From the NCBI GenBank assembly GCA_030654965.1, contig JAURWL010000017.1, forward strand, positions 1 through 38,505: DNA of 38,505 bases. The letters run 5' to 3'. Positions 16,915-23,437 of the stretch are shown here, piece after piece (position 1 is the first letter of the stretch; every line of letters starts with the position of its first letter). The stretch is from Dehalococcoidales bacterium (GTDB lineage Bacteria; Chloroflexota; Dehalococcoidia; Dehalococcoidales; Fen-1064). A program made the position numbers and the translations under genes. The notes under the pieces were generated by a model. The model was not told where the DNA came from. It was given only the letters and a program-made list of their open reading frames with translations, and did not search any database.

Positions 16915-17394
16915 ATGGTGCCACAGAAAATTGCGGAGGGACTGCAGGTCTGCGAGCTATTTGTAACACTGGATGAAAAGGAGATGAAAACACTACTCGA
17001 TGTGCTTGGTCCTGCCTGTGAAACGGTGGACTATAAGCCGGGCGACCACATCTTCGACCAGGGCGAAATGAGTACGAAACTCTATGTCATTGTTAACGGT
17101 CAGGTGACGCTGGCACGTTCGGTCAATATGGGTAACAAGACCGGCTCCTGGCCGTTGGGCTTGCTGGGACGGGGGCGGGCAATGGGGTGGTCGGCGTTGC
17201 TTTACGGACCTCGCTATTCCACGGCTTCTGCGGTCTGTCAGAAAGCGGCACAGATAATTACCATCGATGGCACCAGATTGAGGGTGGTGCTGGAGAGCAA
17301 TCCCGTAATAGGTTTTAAGGTAATGGACAAACTGGCGTGTATGCTGGGAGAGAGACTCAGGGCGGCATACAATACGCTGGAAGGACATTTGTAA
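16915..17394 (+). CDS. Stand-alone cyclic-nucleotide-binding domain protein
   Basis: 159 aa, a single CAP-type beta-roll: YKPGDHIFDQGEMSTKLYVI then VNGQVTLARSV, and GRGRAMGWSALLYGPRYSTA in the phosphate-binding-cassette position. There the usual GE-x-x-L-x(2)-x-x-R-(S/T)-A is changed to G-W-S-A-L-L-Y-G-P-R-Y-S-T-A, with Trp in place of Glu. The C-terminal helix ends at residue 159 and no helix-turn-helix follows, so it is not a normal CRP/FNR regulator. It may sense a ligand or serve as a partner protein. The start is ATG 16915 behind GGAGGAGG. It lies between nurA and the HAS-barrel/herA pair, a position that suggests a tie to the resection machine (inference). Confidence 0.8.
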   Translation: MVPQKIAEGLQVCELFVTLDEKEMKTLLDVLGPACETVDYKPGDHIFDQGEMSTKLYVIVNGQVTLARSVNMGNKTGSWPLGLLGRGRAMGWSALLYGPRYSTASAVCQKAAQIITIDGTRLRVVLESNPVIGFKVMDKLACMLGERLRAAYNTLEGHL

Positions 17395-17409
17395 AAAACT
17401 CGAAGTGCT

Positions 17410-17833
17410 AAACTCTAAACTCTATTGAGGGGATTATGGCGGTAAACAGGATTGGTGATAAGAAAATTTATAACCTTGATGAGAGGACATTGAGATTCGC
17501 GAAAGACGTAATGGATTTTGTCGGTATTCTACTGAGAACCTTACCAAACACTGAGGTTATTAAACAATTAGTCAGGTCTGCCGGGTCCATTGGTGCAAAC
17601 TATATTGAAGCGAGTGAATCACTCGGTAAAAAGGATTTTGGTATGCGAATAAAAATTTGTCGCAAAGAGGCAAAAGAGACAATATATTGGCTTAAACTAC
17701 TTCAGGTTAAAGGTAATACTGCAGAAAAGAGACGAGAAGTGCTCATCAGTGAGGCTGTGGAATTAATGAGAATTTTCGGTGCTATTGTCTCCAGAACAAC
17801 ATCTCAAAATCCTGATGTTAGAGTTTAGAGTTT
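17410..17833. repeat. Inverted repeat pair framing the four-helix-bundle gene
   Basis: A perfect 15-bp inverted repeat: AAACTCTAAACTCTA at 17410-17424 and its reverse complement at 17819-17833. Each arm is itself a doubled AAACTCT. The right arm overlaps the stop codon of the enclosed gene. In RNA the two ends would pair and close the gene into a loop of about 400 nt, the same arrangement as intervening sequences that carry IVP genes in 23S rRNA. Confidence 0.85.
17436..17828 (+). CDS. Four helix bundle protein (23S rRNA IVP / Avd-like family)
   Basis: 130 aa. The family signature is clear: KQLVRSAGSIGANYIEASES, then KDFGMRIKICRKEAKETIYWL. These belong to the all-helical proteins found in 23S rRNA intervening sequences and related to the Avd accessory protein of diversity-generating retroelements. 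They assemble as pentamers and bind nucleic acid (family knowledge); a cellular function for stand-alone copies is not established. The start is ATG 17436 with GAGGGG upstream. The gene is enclosed by a 15-bp inverted repeat and splits the cNMP-domain gene from the HAS-barrel gene. No reverse transcriptase, variable repeat or rRNA gene is near, so a retroelement role is unlikely here. Confidence 0.92.
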   Translation: MAVNRIGDKKIYNLDERTLRFAKDVMDFVGILLRTLPNTEVIKQLVRSAGSIGANYIEASESLGKKDFGMRIKICRKEAKETIYWLKLLQVKGNTAEKRREVLISEAVELMRIFGAIVSRTTSQNPDVRV

Positions 17834-17849
17834 TGGATTTAGTGTTTCT

Positions 17850-18437
17850 ATGAGTAATAAAATTGGTGAAGTTATTGAGTCCACTACCACCGGCTTTATC
17901 GCCGAGGCATATGAACTCTACGATTTGCCTCCTTTCGGCAGTCTGGTGAAGATAACAGACCCGTCGGCGGAAATCTACGGCATCGTCTGTCAGGCGGGTA
18001 CGGCGAGTATCGAACCGGGACGGCGTCCCATTGCCCGCGGTAAAGATGAAGCCTCTGAGGAGGCAGTCTATCAGACCAGCCCCCAGCTGATGAAACTTCT
18101 GCGAAGCGAGTTTACCGTGCTGGTGGTGGGATATGCGCGCGATGAGAAAATCTACCAGTACCTGCCTCCCCAACCGGCGCACATTCACGCTTTTATTCAC
18201 CCATGCAGTCCAGAGGAAGTGAAACGATTCAGCCGGTCCTTTGATTTTCTTGGTCTGCTGGTCACGGCAAACGCTCAGGTGCCGGCGGAAGAACTGATTG
18301 CCGCCGTCTTGCGGGAGATGAGCCGGGTACAGGATGACCCGCGCGCTTTCCTGGTCACTGCCGGGAAATCACTCACCACTTTACTCGGTGGTGACTACCA
18401 GCGGTTGCGAGCAGTTCTGGGGAGGTTGCGGGCATGA
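17850..18437 (+). CDS. HAS-barrel domain protein preceding HerA
   Basis: 195 aa, cytoplasmic. The N-terminal half, IGEVIESTTTGFIAEAYELY then PPFGSLVKI and YGIVCQAG, has the strand pattern of the HAS barrel. That domain forms the N-terminus of HerA and caps the hexamer (family knowledge). The C-terminal half is helical (EELIAAVLREMSRVQDD) and not recognised. The TGA overlaps the herA ATG as ATGA, so the products are made together and probably act together. No Shine-Dalgarno sequence is visible before ATG 17850, which lies 16 bp after the inverted-repeat arm. Insertion of the preceding element may have removed it. Confidence 0.75.
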   Translation: MSNKIGEVIESTTTGFIAEAYELYDLPPFGSLVKITDPSAEIYGIVCQAGTASIEPGRRPIARGKDEASEEAVYQTSPQLMKLLRSEFTVLVVGYARDEKIYQYLPPQPAHIHAFIHPCSPEEVKRFSRSFDFLGLLVTANAQVPAEELIAAVLREMSRVQDDPRAFLVTAGKSLTTLLGGDYQRLRAVLGRLRA

Positions 18438-20050
18438 CAGAAACCAATCAGGCGCTCGGCATTGTCGTCTCCGGCTCGGTGGAGAAGGGCGTCGATATTC
18501 GCCTTGACGCGCAAGCTTCCATTGAGGATATGGTCGTCGGGCGGTATGTGACCATCAAAGGTAAGAAGCGCCGTTTCTTCGGTATGATAACGGACATCAG
18601 TCTCGGTGTGACCGATGAAGCCATCACGGCGACGCCGCCGGATAGCGCCGACTCCTTTACCGCCGAAGTGTTGGAGGGGACAGCAACCTATGGCACCCTG
18701 CACGTCCTGCCGATGTTAACGATTGGCGGGGATGTCGCCAGCATTGTTGAAGGTCCTCAGCCCGTGAAGACGGTACCCAGTCACTTTTCCCGCGTCAGCC
18801 TCGCCTCGGAACAGGATATGGAACTGGTCTTCGGCAAGGAGGATGCCCAGCGATTCTGGATTGGCAATCCTCTGGATATGGAAACAAAGCTATGCCTTAA
18901 TCTTGAAGAACTGGTGAAGCGTAGCAACGGTATCTTCGGCAAGAGCGGCACGGGTAAGACATTCCTGACGCGCTTGCTCCTCATCGGTATGCTTCAAAAA
19001 AGCAAAGCGGTCAACCTCATCTTTGATATGCACAATGAGTACGGCTGGGAGGGGAGCAGTGAGAGCGCGGGTCGCAAGGTCAAGGCGTTGAAGCAACTCT
19101 TTCCGGAGAAAGTGGCGGTCTTCACTCTGGATGAAGAGAACTCGAAACGGCGTGGCGTTAGCACGGATTTCACGGTGCGTATTGGCTTTGATGAGATTGA
19201 ACCCGAAGACATCGCTTTACTCCGCCAGACCCTGAATCTCACAGAGGCGGCGACCGAAGCGGTCTACCAATTACGACGTCGGTTCGGCAGAGACTGGATG
19301 CAGAAAACACTCGACCTTTCGGATTCTGAGGACACTAAAAACTTGCTCCAGCAAATGAATATCCACGAAAGCACCTTTCAAAACCTGCGGCGCGGACTGG
19401 CAACCATCCGCCGTCTGCCCTTCATCGTCCAGCGTGCACCGGTGGATGCCGTGAAAAGTATACTAGAGTATCTTGACCGCGGTATAAACGTGGTCCTCGA
19501 ATTCGGACGGCACCGTGATATTACCGCTTATGTGCTGGTCGCGAACATGCTCGCCCGCCGTATTTACACCCGTTACCAGGAAAAGATGGAGGCATCGATG
19601 GCGGGCAATGTCGCTGCCCCTACGCCTCTGGTCATTACCATTGAAGAAGCTCACAAGTTTCTAAACCGGGAGGTGGCGAACTATACTATCTTCGGTACCA
19701 TCGCCCGCGAGATGCGTAAATACAATGTCACTTTGCTCGTCATCGACCAGCGTCCCAGCGCCATCGACGAAGAGGTGATGTCGCAATTGGGCACCAAAAT
19801 CACCTGTCTGCTGGACAATGAAAGAGACATCGATTCTGTGCTTGCCGGTGTTTCCGGAAAGAATGAACTGAAAACGGTGCTGGCGAGGCTGGCGCCCAAA
19901 CAGCAGGCATTGATTTTCGGACACGCCGTCCCGATGCCCGTGCCCATCAAGACCAGAGAGTGGGGCAGTCAGGAATCCTACAAAGAGTTTGCGCGTGGTA
20001 CCGACTCCAAACAGCAGGCGGAAAAGGATATCAAGGAGCTGTTCGACTAG
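18434..20050 (+). CDS. herA: HerA-family DNA-translocating ATPase
   Basis: Hexameric FtsK/HerA-type ATPase that feeds DNA ends to NurA, 538 aa. It has an N-terminal HAS barrel (residues 6-60) and Walker A GKSGTGKT at 169-176. Walker B with the catalytic Glu is LVITIEEAH near 399-407. A later conserved stretch is REMRKYNVTLLVIDQRPSAI, the sensor and arginine-finger region. Length and domain order are those of archaeal and bacterial HerA. It is fourth after nurA in the same direction, so the pair is encoded within 4.5 kb. The possible roles are double-strand-break resection or, as for some bacterial HerA systems, defence. No Sir2 or other defence effector is present. Confidence 0.92.
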   Translation: MTETNQALGIVVSGSVEKGVDIRLDAQASIEDMVVGRYVTIKGKKRRFFGMITDISLGVTDEAITATPPDSADSFTAEVLEGTATYGTLHVLPMLTIGGDVASIVEGPQPVKTVPSHFSRVSLASEQDMELVFGKEDAQRFWIGNPLDMETKLCLNLEELVKRSNGIFGKSGTGKTFLTRLLLIGMLQKSKAVNLIFDMHNEYGWEGSSESAGRKVKALKQLFPEKVAVFTLDEENSKRRGVSTDFTVRIGFDEIEPEDIALLRQTLNLTEAATEAVYQLRRRFGRDWMQKTLDLSDSEDTKNLLQQMNIHESTFQNLRRGLATIRRLPFIVQRAPVDAVKSILEYLDRGINVVLEFGRHRDITAYVLVANMLARRIYTRYQEKMEASMAGNVAAPTPLVITIEEAHKFLNREVANYTIFGTIAREMRKYNVTLLVIDQRPSAIDEEVMSQLGTKITCLLDNERDIDSVLAGVSGKNELKTVLARLAPKQQALIFGHAVPMPVPIKTREWGSQESYKEFARGTDSKQQAEKDIKELFD

Positions 20051-20124
20051 TCACTATTTGAGTAATTGATAACTCCCTAGTGAAGAGGGCGAATAAATAT
20101 AGGCAGTAGTGGAAAAGATAAACG

Positions 20125-20174
20125 ACCTCACCCCGTCCCTCTCCGTCGACGGAGAGGGAGATAGAGGGAGAGGT
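20125..20174. repeat. Hairpin-forming intergenic repeat between herA and the patatin gene
   Basis: The core is a perfect 22-bp palindrome at 20137-20158 (CCCTCTCC, GTCGAC, GGAGAGGG). An outer pair, ACCTC (20125-20129) with GAGGT (20170-20174), encloses it. The right side supplies the only purine-rich sequence before the patatin start codon. There is no T tract, so it is not a standard terminator. It resembles REP-type elements dispersed in intergenic regions of many bacteria. Copy number cannot be judged from one window. Confidence 0.75.
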
Positions 20175-20185
20175 AGAAAATAAAT

Positions 20186-21010
20186 ATGAACAACAAAATG
20201 AATCGTAAGAAGGTGGGGCTGGCGCTGGGTGGCGGCGCGGCGCGTGGGCTGGCGCACATCGGAGTGCTGGAAGTACTGGAACGTGAGAGTATCCCCATTG
20301 ACATGATTGCCGGCACGAGCATGGGGGCAATCATCGGGGCTTTCTACGCCCATACCCGTGACATCAACCTGATTAAAGACCTTGCAGTGGAGGTGGGCAA
20401 ACACCGCATCCGGTTTTTTACCGACCTCACTATCCCCAGAACGGGAATCCTGCGCTGGAAATGGGTCGAGGACAGGTTGAAGAGAGTTATCGGTGGTGTT
20501 CGGTTTGAGGACTTGAAAATCCCTTTCGCCTGCGTGGCGGTTGATATTGACAATGGTGAGGAGGTTATTCTTAATGAAGGACTGGTCTGGGATGCGGCGC
20601 GTGCCAGCGCTACCGTTCCCGTGGCACTATCAATAAATCCGTGGCAGGGCAGATACCTGGTTGATGGCGGAGTCTCCAATCCCGTGCCGGTCAGTGTGTT
20701 GAAACAGATGGGCGCCGACTTCATCATTGCGGTTAATGTCCTGCACGATGCCGTTAATGTTACGGATCATGAGCTTCACAAGAAAGCCAAAGAGCACAAT
20801 ATCTTTACGATTATGACCAAAACCGTCTATATATTGAGTTATCGTGCTATCGGCACGTCGCTCGGGGAGGCGGACGTGGTGATTGAACCGGACATGGGCG
20901 GTATCGCCTTCACAGATTTCCACCGTGCAGAAGAGTGTATCAAGAGAGGCGCTCGTACGACACAGAATATCATCCCCGAAATTAAACGCCGATTATCCCT
21001 CGCCGGATGA
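20186..21010 (+). CDS. Patatin-like phospholipase family protein (RssA type)
   Basis: Cytoplasmic serine hydrolase of about 274 aa. LALGGGAARGLAHIGVLEVL is the oxyanion glycine loop, GTSMG holds the nucleophile Ser (G-x-S-x-G), and DGGVSNPVPV supplies the catalytic Asp of the Ser-Asp dyad. Substrates of this bacterial subgroup (YchK/RssA-like) are not well defined; phospholipid acyl hydrolysis is the family default. ATG 20186 is the first start; ATG 20201 is also possible, since GAGAGG is rather far (12 bases) from the first. The TGA overlaps rsmA as ATGA, linking it to the rsmA-ispE operon. Confidence 0.9.
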   Translation: MNNKMNRKKVGLALGGGAARGLAHIGVLEVLERESIPIDMIAGTSMGAIIGAFYAHTRDINLIKDLAVEVGKHRIRFFTDLTIPRTGILRWKWVEDRLKRVIGGVRFEDLKIPFACVAVDIDNGEEVILNEGLVWDAARASATVPVALSINPWQGRYLVDGGVSNPVPVSVLKQMGADFIIAVNVLHDAVNVTDHELHKKAKEHNIFTIMTKTVYILSYRAIGTSLGEADVVIEPDMGGIAFTDFHRAEECIKRGARTTQNIIPEIKRRLSLAG

Positions 21011-21879
21011 CAATGCAGACAGAATCGCTTCTTACCCGAACTAAAAAATTACTGAAAGCCTACGACCTCCATGCCCGCAAGGGGCTGGCTCAGCACTTTC
21101 TGGTCGATGGCGGTGTGGTCAAGCAAATTCTTGCCGCCGCCGATTTATCTCCATCGGACACCGTTATCGAGGTGGGGTCGGGGCTTGGGGTGCTCACCAA
21201 GGAACTGGTGCGGGGCGTGGGGCGGGTGATTGCCATCGAACTCGACCATCGGCTTGCCGGGCTTTTGAAAGAGAAAATGGCTTCGTCTGATAATCTTGCT
21301 GTAATTAATGAAGATGTGCTCAAGACCGACCCGGCGCAGTTACTCACACCACTCGGTGTCTCCGACTACAAAGTGGTGGCAAACCTGCCTTATTACATTA
21401 CGGGGGCGGTCATCCGCCACTTTCTGGAAGCTTCCCTGAAGCCACGTCTGATGGTGCTAATGGTACAGAGGGAGGTAGCGAAGCAAATTACGGCAAAACC
21501 GGGTGAAATGAGCCTGTTGAGCGTTAGTGTGCAGTTGTACGGAGCCCCAAAAATAGCCGCGAAAGTGCCAGCGCGCGCCTTCTATCCCGCTCCCGATGTG
21601 GACTCGGCGGTGCTCAGAATTGATGTCTATCCACAGCCAAAAGTAGCAGTGAATAATGTCGACGAATTTTTCCGACTGGTCAAAGCCGGTTTCAGCGCCA
21701 ATCGGAAACAATTGGCGAACTCCCTCGCTAATGGACTTGTTCTTCCCAAAACCGAAGTCCTGCCGTTTCTGGAGAAAGCGGGCATCGACCCGAAGCGCCG
21801 TGCCGAGACCCTGACCATTGAAGAATGGGTAAAGTTGTTGAACGTTTACCGCGAGCAAGGTGGGTATGATAACCATTGA
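21007..21879 (+). CDS. rsmA: 16S rRNA (adenine1518-N6/adenine1519-N6)-dimethyltransferase
   Basis: Also called KsgA. It dimethylates two adjacent adenines in the 3' hairpin of 16S rRNA late in 30S assembly, using S-adenosylmethionine. It is 290 aa. QHFLVDGGVVKQI is the family N-terminal motif. VIEVGSGLGVLTKEL binds SAM and NLPYYITGAVI is the catalytic N-L-P-Y motif. VPARAFYPAPDVDSAV is the loop that follows. The ATG overlaps the upstream TGA (ATGA); a second ATG at 21013 is possible. The downstream ispE start lies inside this gene, a pairing common across bacteria. Confidence 0.97.
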   Translation: MTMQTESLLTRTKKLLKAYDLHARKGLAQHFLVDGGVVKQILAAADLSPSDTVIEVGSGLGVLTKELVRGVGRVIAIELDHRLAGLLKEKMASSDNLAVINEDVLKTDPAQLLTPLGVSDYKVVANLPYYITGAVIRHFLEASLKPRLMVLMVQREVAKQITAKPGEMSLLSVSVQLYGAPKIAAKVPARAFYPAPDVDSAVLRIDVYPQPKVAVNNVDEFFRLVKAGFSANRKQLANSLANGLVLPKTEVLPFLEKAGIDPKRRAETLTIEEWVKLLNVYREQGGYDNH

Positions 21880-22720
21880 AGCGCCGGCAAAAATTAATCT
21901 CACCATCGAAGTACTGGGGAAACGTCCGGATGGCTACCACGAAATCCGCAGTGTGGTTCAGACTGTGAGCCTCTGTGATACCCTGCGCTTCTCTCTGAGC
22001 CAAAACATCGAAATACGCTCCGCATCATCGGGTTGGTTGGCAAAGCAGAGCATCGTCCCGAAAGCGGCTGATTTAATAAAGGCGATAACAGGATGTGCGG
22101 GTGGAGTTGTTATTGAAGTTGAAAAGCGCATCCCTCTGATGGCAGGGCTGGGTGGCGATAGCAGTGATGCTGCCGCCGTCCTGCGGGGTCTTAATGAACT
22201 CTGGCGATTGGGTCTGTCTCAGGAGAAATTACTGGAACTGGCGTCGCAGTTAGGTTCGGATGTTGCCTTCTTTCTCTGTGGTGGCACGGCATTGATGGAA
22301 GGGCGCGGCGAAAAAATTACGCCATTGCCGTCTTTTCCCCACCATTACGTTATTCTGGTAAACCCCGCTACCCCGCATCTATCGGGGAAAACCGCTGCCA
22401 TTTATGCCAAACTCCAGCCGTTCCACTACACCGATGGACGAATCACTGGGCAACTGGTAGCTGATTTGAAATCGGGGAGCGAGTTCAATCCGGCGCGGCT
22501 ATTTAATACCTTTGAGAATGTGGTTTTCACACGTGGCGCGGAATTGACGACCTACCGTTCCCACATCCGTAAGATCGGCGCGCCCCATGTCCACCTCGCT
22601 GGGTCGGGTCCGGCGCTATTTACGCTCGTGAAAGACAGGACGCACGCGGAAGACATGGCTGTTCGACTGAAAAATCAGGGGATGGAGACCTATCTTGTTG
22701 CGACACGTGATTGTCGGTAG
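21866..22720 (+). CDS. ispE: 4-diphosphocytidyl-2-C-methyl-D-erythritol kinase
   Basis: GHMP kinase that phosphorylates the 2-hydroxyl of CDP-methylerythritol in the non-mevalonate isoprenoid pathway. It is 284 aa. EAPAKINLTIEVLGKRPDGY is the substrate-binding N-terminus with the conserved Lys-Ile-Asn. PLMAGLGGDSSDAAAVLRGL is the ATP loop, and HLAGSGPALFTL is the C-terminal glycine motif. The start is ATG 21866, six bases into an open GTG frame, with AAGGTGG just upstream. It overlaps rsmA by 14 bp. Isoprenoid precursors are also what retinal for the heliorhodopsin in this window would ultimately need, although no carotenoid gene is seen. Confidence 0.97.
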   Translation: MITIEAPAKINLTIEVLGKRPDGYHEIRSVVQTVSLCDTLRFSLSQNIEIRSASSGWLAKQSIVPKAADLIKAITGCAGGVVIEVEKRIPLMAGLGGDSSDAAAVLRGLNELWRLGLSQEKLLELASQLGSDVAFFLCGGTALMEGRGEKITPLPSFPHHYVILVNPATPHLSGKTAAIYAKLQPFHYTDGRITGQLVADLKSGSEFNPARLFNTFENVVFTRGAELTTYRSHIRKIGAPHVHLAGSGPALFTLVKDRTHAEDMAVRLKNQGMETYLVATRDCR

Positions 22721-22723
22721 TAT

Positions 22724-22739
22724 TGTGACTTAGGTCACT
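22724..22739 (+). promoter_or_regulatory. CRP/FNR-type operator upstream of rubrerythrin
   Basis: TGTGA, six bases, TCACT: a near-perfect match to the TGTGA-N6-TCACA half-site pair of CRP-family regulators. The inner dyad is GTGAC-TTAG-GTCAC. Its centre (22731.5) is about 42 bases before the start predicted from the TATAAT at 22762-22767, the class II activator position. The cognate regulator is not in the window: the cNMP-domain protein here has no DNA-binding domain. Confidence 0.6.
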
Positions 22740-22761
22740 GGTGGTAAAAAGCCGATGCCTT

Positions 22762-22767
22762 TATAAT
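22762..22767 (+). promoter_or_regulatory. Rubrerythrin -10 element
   Basis: A perfect TATAAT with no matching -35 (TGGTGG at the expected place). That is typical of promoters that need an activator, and the CRP/FNR-like site overlaps the -35 position. Confidence 0.6.
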
Positions 22768-22798
22768 GAGGGCAATCTATTATAAATGGAGGGGAGCA

Positions 22799-23305
22799 AT
22801 GAGCGAAAAAACCGAAGCCAACTTGCAACAGGCATTTGCGGGAGAGAGTCAGGCGAACCGGCGGTACCTGTTCTTTGCGGATAAAGCGGATAAAGAGAGC
22901 TTGCCTCAGGTCGCCAGGTTGTTCCGCGTCGCCGCGGAAGCCGAAACGGTTCATGCCTATAACCACTTTAATACGATGACCGGCATCGGCACGAGTATCG
23001 ATAATCTCTCCGCCGCCGTTATCGGGGAGCACCAGGAATTCACGAGAATGTATCCCGCAATGATTAACCAGGCGATTGAAGAGGGAAACAAGCGCGCTCA
23101 GACATCTTTCGAGTGGGCGGATGCGGTGGAGAAAATCCATTACGACCTCTTCCAGGAGATGCTAAAGGCGGTCAAAGAGAAGCAATCAATCAAGAATGAA
23201 CCCTATTTTGTCTGTCCGGTGTGTGGTAATACCGTGCTGGGAAAAGCTCCGGACAAGTGCCCGGTATGCGGGGCTCCGGGTAGCAAGTTCAAGAAGATTG
23301 AGTAG
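22799..23305 (+). CDS. rbr: Rubrerythrin
   Basis: Non-haem di-iron peroxidase that protects anaerobes from hydrogen peroxide using electrons via rubredoxin. It is 168 aa. The four-helix ferritin-like domain has ligand motifs E16 (GESQAN), E49-x2-H52, E77/E80 and E111-x2-H114. A C-terminal rubredoxin domain has C139-x2-C142 and C154-x2-C157 for one iron. The frame opens 11 codons earlier (22766), but AGGGGAG right before ATG 22799 fixes the start. It is monocistronic with its own promoter and CRP/FNR-like operator, so oxygen or redox control is likely (inference). Confidence 0.97.
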   Translation: MSEKTEANLQQAFAGESQANRRYLFFADKADKESLPQVARLFRVAAEAETVHAYNHFNTMTGIGTSIDNLSAAVIGEHQEFTRMYPAMINQAIEEGNKRAQTSFEWADAVEKIHYDLFQEMLKAVKEKQSIKNEPYFVCPVCGNTVLGKAPDKCPVCGAPGSKFKKIE

Positions 23306-23309
23306 AAGT

Positions 23310-23432
23310 AAATATCAAAAACCAATAACTAAATCCCTAACAATTTCAGACGGGGAATGCTAAAGCCTGACTGAGGCTAATGTTTTAGTAGACTGAGATT
23401 GACTATCGTTTGTTTCTTGGTATTTGGAATTT
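23310..23432. repeat. Imperfect inverted-repeat element between rubrerythrin and the convergent gene
   Basis: Positions 23310-23329 and the reverse complement of 23412-23432 match at about 16 of 20 bases with one gap. A small internal hairpin, AGCCT-GACTG-AGGCT, lies near 23364. There is no ORF. It looks like a small non-autonomous or decayed hairpin element and may also serve as a terminator for the two convergent genes. Confidence 0.4.
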
Positions 23433-23437
23433 GAGGC

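Noticed and set aside
17436-17828. Avd accessory gene of a diversity-generating retroelement
   Set aside because: No reverse transcriptase, template repeat or variable repeat is nearby; the inverted-repeat frame fits an IVP-type element better.
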